In this document: one piece after another, positions 1 to 12,600 of the stretch | Layout: the number at the start of each line of letters is the position of its first letter | Position numbering within the stretch: position 1 is the first letter of the stretch | Origin: Apostichopus japonicus | Taxonomy: Eukaryota > Echinodermata > Holothuroidea > Aspidochirotida > Stichopodidae | Assembly (NCBI RefSeq): GCF_037975245.1 | Contig: NC_092571.1 | Span: forward strand, 14,813,917-14,877,916 | DNA length: 64,000 nucleotides | Direction: 5' to 3' | Translations under genes and position numbers: made by a program | Notes under the pieces: model-generated | Database searches by the model: none | What the model saw: only the letters and a program-made list of their open reading frames with translations | Told to the model about the DNA's origin: nothing

Positions 1-562
1 TAATTCCGGATACGATCCTACCCAGCATGAGTCTCTTACTTACTCATCTGGATGGAGAGGTATAATAATGATAATAATAATTAGAGAAGAGCCAGGGAGC
101 CCTTTGGGAGGGGGGGGGGGACAATTACTTGACAAGAGGCAGCGAATTCAGAGATGACCAGTAGAGGGGAGGAGGAAAATGTGTTTAGAAAACTAACAGA
201 TAAGTAGGATAGTTAAGTCTTGCTTTCTCTGAAATATTTCTAGTCACAGTACAAAGAAACATTAACAATATCTTCATTCCATTGCTGATCACAGTTATTC
301 TTTTTATCTTATTATATAGATAAAAAATTTAAACCCACATTAAAAGGGGGGGGGGGGGGGTTTGATTGAAAGACTCTGTCATCTTTGTAAGTAACTCTTA
401 TCGGGGTATGGAATAATTTGCTTGTCATTGAAAAGTACATTTATGCAATAATTTATGAAAGTGTTTGAAAATTCAAAGAATAATGTGTATTTTTGAATGT
501 AGTAAAATAATAAAAGAAGAACTCATTTACTAACATTTTCAAACAATCTTTATATTAATCAG
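1..562 (+). other. NCAPD2 intron upstream of the first visible exon (partial)
   Basis: Non-coding AT-rich DNA with G homopolymers at 110-120 and 346-360 and an ATA-rich microsatellite near 60-82. No exon or RNA gene seen. Confidence 0.7.
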
Positions 563-685
563 TCCTATACCATGAGGAATGGTATCCTGACAGCCATGGG
601 GAACATCGTCTGTAAAGTGCTGAGCGGTGAAGGTTTGAACGAGAAAGCCAGAACTACAAGAGATAAGCTGCTTGATAAACTGGAG
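563..685 (+). CDS. NCAPD2: NCAPD2 exon 1 of window (41 codons, phase 0 to 0)
   Basis: Acceptor ...taatcag, donor gtaaga. It encodes SYTMRNGILTAMGNIVCKVL and continues to DKLLDKLE, matching the vertebrate SYTMRNAVL...ARDTRDQFLDTL region. The ATG at 572 is internal: the frame is open to the acceptor and vertebrate proteins also have SYT before this Met, so it is not the protein start. Confidence 0.93.
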
Positions 686-3600
686 GTAAGATTATTCCTA
701 TTGAAATGTCCCTGTAAAGCCTGGGTATTCAAACTGGGGGTCATTACCTCTTTTAGGGTTGCCAGTTTTTTTTGATTGGTGGCCACAAATTTAGAAGGGG
801 ATAACTGCCCAAATTTTGCAGGAAAAAAGTGACAAAACCTTGAACTTAAATTACGTCAAAAGCTGCAAAATATAACACCATCTTGCAACCAAGGCCCTAC
901 TGTATATCATAGAAAATGTTCTCACATGTTGGGGGGGGGGGGAATAACATCCTCTCAGTAGGCTCCTTTGCCAGGCAACAACATCGGCCGCAGGAAGGGG
1001 GAGGGGGAAGCAAAGATGATCTGGGTTAAAATAAGGGTTACCAAGTTTTAATACCAGGTCTGTGAAGCATCCGTTTGCACAGTATTTTGTTAAAATTCAA
1101 CCATCGAATAACCCAGCTACATGCACTGATATTAGCTTTGTTTGAAACGTACAAGATTGTATCAGTTGAATGAAAAGTCGACCTGTCGATATAAAGATAA
1201 TATAGGTCCTATCACAGCATCTTTAAATACCACGGTCCTGCAAACATTGAGGGTCGGGTATGTAGGCACCTCTGACACCTCTAAATTATTTACATAGCTC
1301 TGTGTACATATATGCTCTGTATCTTTTTCATTATAACCCAAAGTTCCTTTGCTCTTTGCCATATTTTGTTGTAATTTCCAAGCTATTTTTTTGTTGCATT
1401 GTTCATATTCTTATTCATATGTGGGCTAGCTACATAAAAAGTCAAAATTTCATCTTGGAATTTATTCTCAGGGTTGTATGGAATGGAATTGGGTTGTAAT
1501 CAATGGTTACAAGATATGCCAGCTACTGTTGCTTCTGATCGGCTCCCCCAGCTAGCCCCCCAAAAACCGGCCAATGAATGATTGTCCCAAAAGAGGGGCA
1601 GGATAGCTCTGTGGAGTACAATATTTGTAGCCCTGTGGTCCATGACCCCGAGGTTGCTGATCCAATGCCCTTTGTAGCCAAATATTTCTTTCATGTTTTC
1701 CAGTTTTCATGTTTTTTTAATTACCCAATCAGCTATCCTATCATCCTACATATTACTTACATTTATCTCAACCTGGGTGAGGTTAGTGAATAGGAACTTG
1801 TTCAAAATCCGTTAAGAATCTAAGGTCCTCACCTCAACCCTCCACAGGATCACATTCATGACGTGAACGCCTTCTGTCGCAGCAGGTCGCTACAGGTGTG
1901 GCTGAACCTTTGCCAACACCGGGCCATTCCCCTGACTAGACAGCAAGCCGTGCTGGAACTCACCATAGGGAGGCTTCACGATAAGTCCAGTTTGGTCCGC
2001 AGGGCCGCCATCCAGCTATTGACGGCTCTTTTGACCAGCAATCCATTTGCAGCAAAGGTTTGTGGTTGTTATTTTAGTGTGAAATGAACATGTTCATTAA
2101 ATTTGTACAGTGACTTTCTAAGGGGAAGGAAGAATGAAAGGATCAGGGTACTACCGATCCAGGGGCCGGGGTCAATTAGGGGACCTGGGGAAATATGGGA
2201 TAAAAATCATTTATTCTCATCTTCATGATATATTGTGGGAAAATTGAAGACTTTAAAAAGGGGGCCCACTGACATATTTGTCTCCAGGGTTTGTGTGGGG
2301 GAGGGGGTGGGGCTGGGGGATGTGATGCCAGATGTTACATTAGCTGAGTTGTACCCCTGTCAATAATGCAAATTAATAAAAGAATTTAGTAACAAAGGTA
2401 TTTACAGAATTGACTCAAAATTAATATTTCTGACCATTGTGTAGACTGACTCTTCAAGGCATTAGTCTCAGAGTACAGTATAGGAACAGGTAATCATTTC
2501 ATAATAATCATTGGTCCGAAAATGATGGCAAGATATATTTGGGCCATAAAAAGCAACAAATATGAGTATAGGGACAAGGGGAGGGAGGTACAGCAAAATG
2601 TGAATCAATTTGAATAAACTAATATAAAAGAATGTTTCAAAGAATTTTTTCACTTCAAAATAAGTGGAACACTACTATTTTGATTTCCTGTGATTTGATT
2701 TCTTTTAGCTTCCTGTCTCTGAGCTTGAGGCAAGTCTTGAGAAGGAAAAGGAGAAGCTCTCAGCTCTGATGCCTCAAACAGCCGAGGGTAACGGTACGTG
2801 CATGCTAACATATCTAAATTTTTAGGCTGAAACCTTCCATTTTGATAATCTTGTAATATGTCAGATGTTTGTCAGACCATACATGGGAAAGCAGGCCTCG
2901 AAATTCAGGCTATCTACTGGCTAAATGTCAGTGGATATCGCTGCTTTGGCTGTAGAAAAGGAATAGAGAGGTACTTGGATATTTCTGCCGTGAGATATTA
3001 GACATATTGTATGTATATTAGATCCTCCTGCAAGCAGGAACTCGCGAAGAAGCCATCATTGGCTTATCAAAGCCGCAAGCTGACGGAAGTCAGTCTCTTA
3101 GATTCATATTTAATGTCCATGATTATGAATTGTCAATTGTCAACAACTCTGTAACTGGACGACATACATTAATCTTGGAGTGACTCATGATTTGGGGGCC
3201 TGGGCCTTATGATTTAAAGGCACCGGCGTTAACCACTGAGCTAACACTCCTAAGCTAAAATATATCCACTGAGCTAACACTCCAATTCTTATCCTTTTGA
3301 TTAAACACGATATCAGAAGGTGTCGTAGTTCAAAAAAGTTTTGCTTTCGACCAGCCAAATATGATATATCTTTCTGAAAATAAACCTTCTTGTACATTTT
3401 GTCGGTCACATCCTCAGGGTTAACGGAAGAGAAATTAGTTCAGTGGAAGAACATCGAAGAGGAATTGGAAAAGATTTTTGCCGAGATGGAACGTGACGAG
3501 GATCACGACAAATCTTCTCAGGCCATGGAAATATCCGAGGAGAGGAGTCTCGAGAGGTGAGAATAAGAGAAAGTTCGATTAGTTTCAAGTTTATAATGGA

Positions 3601-6600
3601 AGCAGGTTTTGTTTGAAAATAATCATTTAGTACTTCATAGACGTGATCATATTCTCGGGAACAAATCGATCGTTCACTATTCGGTAAAACTGAAGAATTT
3701 CTTACAGTATCAGAGTGCCTTGGGTTCGAAGATGCAGGTTTCACTCTTTGAATCAGAACATTGTGTTATAACTATTACTGTAATAATGATGCATGAAGTT
3801 GTGTTTAATAGGAATAACGCACTGGTTGAGTCGGTAAAAAAATATTGAAAAACATTAAATTTTGGTTAAAAGTTAACTTGGTATGTATCATTCTGAATGA
3901 TAAAAATAATGCAACCAAACGTGATTTTTTTTTTTTTAATGTCTGTATAAATTTTTTGTTTCTAGTGTCATCGATGAGATTAGGACCTACCTGACAGAGT
4001 TCAGCTTGCTAAAAGCTGTTCAACTTCTCAAAGCTGCACGAGAATGCTGGGCTGAAGAGGGAGTTTTTGCTCAAGTGCCAACGAGAAACAGGTAAGTTTT
4101 CTGCTAACTGTTACCATACATTCTAAAGCCACTCATTTCTATCGACAAAGAGCTCTAAAAAGTCGTCAAGTCCCAAATGCTATACCTCAGGCTGCAATTG
4201 ACTACTATCGGGACTAGCAGCTGTTCAATGTACTTTATTTTGGAAGCAGATTTTGTTCCCACTGCCCCTCTCCCCCCTCCCCCCCCCCACAACCAAACCA
4301 AGCATGAACTACTCTAATGGTTGTTTTGGTTTGTCCTATTGCATTATTATAAGGTAATATTCTGCCAGTAACAAATTTAAGCCCCCCTGAGAGAGGTGTA
4401 GAAAATGACATTCATTATATTTATTGATTTTGTGCACTTAAAAAATAAAATTTACCAGTGTAGCACTCTTACAACAAAAAAATGCCCAGGTTTTTATTTG
4501 GTAGAGCTTTGTTGAACAACTTTTCCTTTGTTTTTATTTTTTCTCAATTAAAATCATTACATCATCAAAAGTTGAAGAAATTCAATTCCTTGACATATTT
4601 TTGGTTTTTTATTTTCAGTTCTGATGAGCAAGATGTGGAAGATGACACTGAAGATGACACTGATTCAAAATGGGACATTAAAGAGATGTTCAGAATTCTG
4701 AAAGTTATTTATACCGGTAAATTGCAGCTTTTATCATTTGTTTAAAGGTATAATTCGGTGGCTGTTGTCGACAGTTTCCAAAATATGTTCCGAAAATGTT
4801 CTGTCACATATTTGGTGTCAATGTTATTATACAAGTATACATCGTGGAGATACAAATATTTAATATGTTGTGAAATATCATGAATAATGTATCTGGCAAC
4901 AGTAGAGTGAGTGATGTCATCATAGTACAAAGCATTCATCCACTGACAGAAGTGATATTCTTACAAACAAGTTGCATCTCGAGGAGAACTGAGAACTGAG
5001 GAGAAACATTATTTGATATCTTGAGCAGACATTGACAAAATCAGAAAAAGATCAAAGTAGGAACATAAAAGGCCATCCAGTTGGGACAATTTTTTCTATA
5101 CTGTAGTGTTATGTCCTGCTTCAGAGCACTCGTATTGTCAGTGTGAGCAGTATGAATATCATGTTTCTATCAGATCAAGGTTAGGAACTGTTTGTACTGA
5201 CAGTACCAGTGCTTTGAAGCATGATATTGGAGTACAGTTTAGAGAGGTATTAGCATTAGGAAATTGTCCCAACTGGCTGAAAAGGCTTTGACAAAAGTCT
5301 GCCTTGATGACATCACAGTTGAGCTACAGTGATCTACTTCCTGGGGTTAGGGAGAATTTTGGCCAATTAAAATAGGTAACATTCACTCAACTCAACATAT
5401 CTTGAGTTAGGGAAAAGATATTGATTTGGGCATTTGAACTAAAGTGGAAATTAAATTTTTACACCATGAATATGCAAATATATCTTTTTCTGTTGCCCTG
5501 ACAATCACTTGATGTCTTAGCCGTTTCTTCTTTTCTTTATTTCTTCTTTTTTTTTGGCTTCCTTTTTTATCTCTCTTAACATTAGTTTTTGTTTGTTTGT
5601 TCTCAGGTGAGAATAAGTCAACGGGTGAATTGCAAGAATTGGATATAGAGAGCTTACAGAGATTAGCCGAGGCAGGGTTGACTGGAAATACCAACACGGA
5701 AGTGGAAAGCATATCCGTCACGGAGGTCACCAAACAGCAAGTTCTAGTCCAATATCTGCAGGTATGTTTACAAGTTGTGACATTAACCCATTCGACAAAC
5801 ATTTTGGTCATGTCGTTTCTGAAAATGAGAGGTTTAGAAAGAATGATGACTAATATAGGACTCATATCATTATGGTTTCCATGGTAAACTGAAAAAAAAC
5901 AAACAGGAATACAATAAATAAAAAAATTAAAACATATTAAACTAAAAGACATGTCACAAGTCATTGAAAAATGTCGGGGTTTGTCTGGGATTATACTGTA
6001 TCAGGAAGTCAAACATTCAGGTCAAATATGCAGCACAGGTATGGGTGACCTTCTCCCTTAAGACAGCCCTCTGACTTGATTTTTGGTTTGAGATAGGCAT
6101 TGCTCTGATATTATTAGGCTCCAGAGGCCTCGTTCATAGACTATCGAAAACCTCATCGAGACCCTGTCAGAAATTTATGTCAGACTTGGCCCATGGATTA
6201 CTCTTTACCTACCTGTGCTCTCATACAAGTGTAAATATTCCCTCCTACAAAATGGTATGGTTAAAATGTGATGGATTCAAATGTATGTCACCCTCTCCTA
6301 CACTACAGGATTGTGTAACTTTTGCTAAGCTCGTCCAAGAGGCAGTGCCAATCCTCTGTCAGCTTCTGGTCTCCAAGACGAACTCTGACGTATTGGAGGC
6401 CGTCTCCTTCTTTGTGTCTGCTTTCGAGTTCGGCGTCACCAACTCCCAGGAAGGGGTGAGGAAGATGATGGTGTTAGTCTGGTCCAAAGAGGAGGCAGTG
6501 AAAGAAGCGGTGGTGGCAGCATACAGGCAACTCTACCTCAATCCCGAGGGTGCGAATGAAAGGTAAGGTGGTGCCTCACCAGTACATGCAGCTTAGCTGA

Positions 6601-9600
6601 TGATATCTATATATATATAACTCTACCTCAATCCTGCGGGTGCCACTGAAAGGTAAGGTGGTGCCTCACTTGTACATGCAGTTTAGCTGATGATATCTAT
6701 ATATATATAACTGTACCTCAATCCTGCGGGTGCCACTGAAAGGTAAGGTGGTGCCTCACTTGTACATGCAGCTTAGCTGATGTTATTTATATATCAAAGA
6801 GAAGTGGATACAATTTCAGTATTTTGTATCTCAGCAATAGAAAAATCTGTTAATCTGACTTTTGCATCATTATATTTCATTTCATAGTTTGTGTTCTAAA
6901 CTTGCCGGTATCCCTCAAGCGCTTAGTAGAACAAAAACCTCGTATTTTGCTTTAGTCCACATAAACATTCAGTTTGTCAAACTGTTCCAGAAAGATAACT
7001 AATTTGGAAGACATTTCCCACGTTGCATGAACCTTTTTAGTCTGTACACAGAGCAAGGAGCCTTAACATCATAAGAAACTTGATGGTGACCTGTCAGACA
7101 AAACCTTGAATTTTTGCTTTAGTCCACGTAAAGTCATAAACATTTTAATTTGTCAAGCTGTTCTAGAAAGATAAATAATTCCGCTGACATTTGCCACATT
7201 GCATTAAATTTGGATGACAATACCCTAGCATTAATCCTTTTCCGTCTGTACGCAGAGCGAGGAGCCTGAACATCGTGAGAAACTTGATGTTGTTGATGTC
7301 GGGTGCGACCATCGGCCAAATCACATCCCTGGAGGAGCTGATCTGCGAGTTTGTCAGGAGTAAAGAGCTTCCCCAGCAGGTCTTCCAGATACTGTGGGAG
7401 ATTTTTACCGGCAAACATCCAGACATGGGTCAGCGGGAATCCCGAGCGGCATTGAAGCTCATCGGTATGGCTGCCGGGTAAGTATGTGTATCTTTAGAAA
7501 ACTGGACAGGTCTTCTCAGCTCTGGTTTTCTTTTGATGTCAGTTGGAAGAGATGTGTTACTTATTTTCTGAAGGGGGGGGGCGGGGGGTGGGGACCATAT
7601 GTTCTGAGTGTCTTTATTGTATTTTGCCCTCGTCTCTAATGTGATTGCTGCTTTTTCATTTTTAATTAGGGCTGACCTTAACCTTGTTCATAGTAACACA
7701 GAGGTCCTGGTCAAAGTCGGCCTTGGGGAGAGGGCAGACGAGGACTTCCTTCTGGCGAGAGATACGTGTGTCGTTCTGCTTAAGTTGGGAGGCTCAGGAA
7801 AGGTAAGAAACAAGATACATCGTTCTGGGGTTTTTCATTCATCTTCTGATCTGGTTGTTCATGTAGTTCAGAAAGAGACTAGTAGTTAAATTGCATTGCA
7901 AACTACCTGTAAATTTTAGTTTTTCAAAACAAAAATTACATCTTAATATTGCATATTAAAATTAAAATAAAACAAAACTGTTAGCAAACTGCTCATCCAC
8001 TAAAGAGCCTGTGTAAAATTAAGAGGGCCTGACGTTTCAATATTGATACAGATTAAACACAAAAGGTAAAACTTGACTTTGAAAAGTGGTACCTATTTTA
8101 TATTTAATATTACCTTTATTATTACCTACATTATTATTATTATTATATATAACTATATTATTTTTACTTATTTATATTCCTTTGGGGGAGGGGGGGCATG
8201 TATTCATATAATCGTAGTGAAGTTCTAAGTCAAAAGAAACATTTGTCTTTGACCCACCTTTTTTTTCTATAATCTTGGTCAATAGTTTTTGCTTGACTTG
8301 TGTTCCTTCTTCTTTCTCAGCCTAAAGCTTCAAGTAAAGCTGAGCCCTTGAGATTTCCATCAGATCATGGCATGTTCTCTCGGCTGGCTGACATACTAGT
8401 GAATGGTACGTAGATGTTAAAACAGGCTGTTCATCACAACTTTCTAATAATAATAATAATAATAATAATTAACAGTTCTTATATAGTGCAACTTACAATA
8501 AATTCTTGCTGCGCTGTACTTAACCCTGGTCATTGGTAACTTGTCACACCTACACACCAAAGTGTGCACAATTCAAACGTTCTCTCCTGGGGCACCACAG
8601 TGCACCACAGCCACGTGTCCCCTGGGGGACTACCCATAGGGTGCAGCCACAAACGGGCGCATGCAACTATATTTACAAGTCACCTCGCAAGTCCCCATTT
8701 ATACACCTGGGTGAAGAGAGGCAATGGAGATAAAGTGCCTTGCCCAAGGACACAACACAATGATCTGGCCAGGGCTTGAACCTGTAATCCTTAGATCACA
8801 AGTCCACTGCCTTAACCACTTGACCACAACGCCCACAATGCTTAAAGATTCAATGATGTTGTACCTTCAACCCGTCTGTATTAATTAAAATAGGCTGTTC
8901 GGCTCTGACATGTGACAAATCGTCAATTCCGTTCAAAAGGAAAAGCCTAAAACAATACAGTTTATTCTTGGAGTAGCCGTATTTTATTCAAATATCGAAG
9001 AAGATATTAAATGTGCTTTTATTGTTTGCATGTGATTAAAGGGATCCATAATGTCTAAAGTGTCACAGAATTTATGCCACAGAGCAAGTTTAAATAAAGT
9101 TATTGGTTTAACTTTCATCTTGATGGCACGTTCTGTTGCTGAAATATGAAACTTTTGAAATTTTATTCATTTTATGCAGATAAAAAGTACATTTCACAAT
9201 TAATTTGTGATGTCATACATACAACACATCAAAGTGGTTTTTTTTTTCGTTATTATTCATAACTACAAAATGGAAACCATGCTAAGTTGTGATGAAGTCA
9301 CTTGATGAAGTCACTTGATGAAGTCACTTGATCACACATTTATCAACATAAAATAACATCCTGCGACACGAATAAATCGAATTATTTTGTAACCGTTATA
9401 TCATCATTTCTGTTTTAATAGAAAAACCAAAACCAGCTGTTGGTTTAGTCTATGAGTGACATCACAGATTATAACACAATGTACTCATCTTAAATATAGT
9501 AATGGACTGTAAATATGTAATACATCAACGGAGCAAGCTATTCAGCTGGGAGTTAAATCTATGTGCTTTGTGTCACAAGCTCTCCATTATAAATATCTCT

Positions 9601-12600
9601 AATCTCTTGACCTTTTCGATATCCCTTTAATATCTATATGGAAAAGAGGTCTAGGCGATGAAATCTTCAGAACTGAATAAGGTCATTACTTACAGACGTC
9701 ATCGGAGATTAAAAAAAGAAAAAAATTATGTAAGAATAACGAATTTTAGTCTTGAAAAAACATCAGCATTCACATCTTACCTCAGAAATGGGAGAAAAGA
9801 CTCGCAGCTATGATTTTATCTTTTTCTGTTATTATTCAATACTGACGTGAAATGTAGTTGAATAATTTATTTGACTGAGAGATTAATGGTTATGAATTGT
9901 AAAAGAGAATAAAGTCGTTGTGAAGGTTACAGATTACATGTAGTTGGAAGGTGAACACTATCACAATCATCTTTCTTAGTTGCTTAAATGACAGAGATCT
10001 TTGTGAAGAAACTATTCTGCCAAACAGCTCAGAAAAAATCCTTCTCCATTTGGGAGATATCCTAGTTTAAAAGTAATTTCCGGGAGTTGTCGTTTTGTAA
10101 ATCTGTGATGTAATAGTTGCCACTAGGATCTTAAACCGTTTACTTTCCTTTTCTCCTTTTTAACTTATTCTCGTTGAATGGTACAATGTTCAATTATTGA
10201 TATTGAAACCAACCGATGCCATTCATTAGGTCACGTAAAGAGCTCAATATCTTAGATTCAATATTTTTGAAACCCATCTCCATTACCGAATGCGAACGGT
10301 ACATTTAATAGAGATAAATATTAACAAATGAAGCATGTGGCTTGATGATGTCATATTTAGAATTGATCGAGTCTTCAGTCGTCTGTGTATACTGTGAGAA
10401 AACATCAAAATCGGTGATTCTTCCCCGAATGGAATAAGATTTTTTCTTAGCTGTTTGGGGGAGTTGCTCATGACAGAACTTTATCTCTATCACAGAGACC
10501 AATAATGATGGTTGTGTTTATGTCTCCTTGAAGTAAATAAGTTTCCGTCCGACCGAAATGAAGGTGTTCATAAATCCAGAAATACATGTATATACATTTA
10601 TTGTGCTGTGTAATGAGAGGGAAACAAGGTCCTGTCATAAATATTATTTGCAAGAGTCGTCTAATCCACCAAGTAATTCTTTAGTGGTCTTTAGAAGATG
10701 ACACGGTTTCTGGTTAATGACCTGCGTCTTCCCTCTCTCCCTCTTCCTCAGGCATTCTGAAGACCTCGGACAACCACTGGATCCCGTTAGCCGAGCAGGC
10801 ACTGAAGGTGATCTTTCTGTTGTCAGAGCATCCAGAGGTCATCACCGGCGACGTCATCAAGCGACTGGCCAAGGGGATCATAGGGAAGAAAGAAGAGGGG
10901 GGTTGCCCCGCCCAGGTGATGTCGCGTTTCTTGGGACTGGTTGGACAAGCGGCACTCCAGATGCTGATGCACTTGGACGTCTATCTGCTGACGGAGCTGA
11001 AGAGACGGAACAACATCATGGAAGGAGAGAAGAACAAAGATAAGAAGAAGGGAAGAAACACAACCACGGTAAGGAAGTCAGATGGAGGTCAAACCGGAAT
11101 GGTCTAGTAGTGGACATGCTTCTCGTATTAAGAATTGCATCATACAGGCATAAGCTTTTTCCGCGGAAAATCTGAGATTTCTTTTCTACCTCAGGACAAA
11201 AACTATTATCCTAACACGCAAACTGGAGCCTATACCGCAACTTTTGCAAAATTCCGTGATTTTATTTTTACCCCAGGATCATCCCTGATCATATGACACC
11301 TTTCTTGTAGAAATATTAGTTTTCATATAAATGGCCTTATTGAAAACTCACTCTGCTGTTGAAATAGTCGTATCTCATACGGCATGCAGATGCTATGTCG
11401 ATGTGGTTTTGGCCTAAAGATTTTTTTTTATTATTCTAGCCGTCTTGTTAAGCAAATGAACTGGGAAAATTAGTTGTAAAAGGTTTGCAAAGGACAGAAT
11501 AACATGTTGTGGGACTTTAAAATAATCTTCTGTTTTGAATTACTGGGAGCCAATCAAATAGCTATATAACCACTTAAGATATCTTATTTAGACTGAGGGG
11601 TATCCAATTATGTGCAGATATGACATGGATCAGTCAGAGTGATTCAAACTTAACCCCACCCCAAAGTCCAAATTACGAATTAAGTAGGGAAATCTGAAAA
11701 TACTTCTCTCTGCTAATTTAAAACCTATTCTCAATTTTCTTGTTATTATCTTTAGACATAAATTCGATTGTAACCATTAGTATCGGCAGATTGGTTCTAA
11801 ACTGCAAATATGTTTTTAGCTGGTTACTCTAGTAAAGGTAAATGTTACGAGTAAAGGTTATGTGATGTCGTCATGGCAATGTATTTGTCAAAGCTTTACC
11901 ATCCTTATGTATCACTGTTGTTGATATTCCTTTGAATGGTGTTGCAGTTGGAATATATTCTTAATTGTCAATAAACACATTTTTCTTTGAGGGGGGGGGG
12001 GGGATTAATAAGATTTGCTCCTTCATCAGAGCAATGAATGATATTTATGTTTTATCTCAATTGCTATGAGTCTATGACGATGTCACTCACTCAGTATGCC
12101 AACTGTTGCCAGATGCAATCGTAAAGCTTTTACTAGCCAGGCTCTGTCCAGGTTCAAAAGCATCTACCGTGAAGTTTATGCAATAAACTATTAATTTTTG
12201 TAGACTTTTCTTTTCAAATATATTTGATGGCAAGAAAAGTTACTCTTTGCTACAAATACAACCAACTGCTCTAAATTTCATGAGTCTGTCTGTTCAAAAT
12301 CTGCTAAATAGTACAGCAGACTTTTGATCAGCATCTGATCCTCTCAGTTAGGTACCTTGGCCTAATACATATAGACCGTCAGAGTTTCAAAGGGCGGCAT
12401 TTGTCCTCCAAAAATAATTGGGAACATGATGGTTCTAATTATGCTGCATGACTAACTACACTGTAGCAAAAGTCAGACATATTCAATTTGATCATACATA
12501 TTTTATTGTTTTGATGTAAAACCTTTCAGACCAGTGACTCAGCAGAGCAGGGAGATATTGAAGACGAGATGGGCTTGACCGGTGCGACCGCTGACGACGC

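Noticed and set aside
2788-2793. Alternative donor gtaacg for exon 3
   Set aside because: It would shorten the exon by 6 nt. It preserves frame, but gtacgt at 2794 is closer to the consensus; not excluded as a minor isoform.
3406-3744. 112-codon minus-strand open frame
   Set aside because: Shadow of exon 4 on the opposite strand.
4618-4640. CTGATGAG in exon 6 considered as a hammerhead core
   Set aside because: No stem II plus GAAA follows at the right distance and no complementary stem I; it is coding sequence (SSDEQD).
5407-5964. 185-codon minus-strand open frame
   Set aside because: It is antisense to exon 7 and its flanks. Exon 7 has family similarity and correct splice sites; the antisense peptide is low-complexity (Lys-rich) with no family features.
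9291-9335. Short direct repeat of gatgaagtcactt considered as a CRISPR-like or operator array
   Set aside because: Three contiguous 13-bp units without spacers; an ordinary microsatellite in an animal intron.
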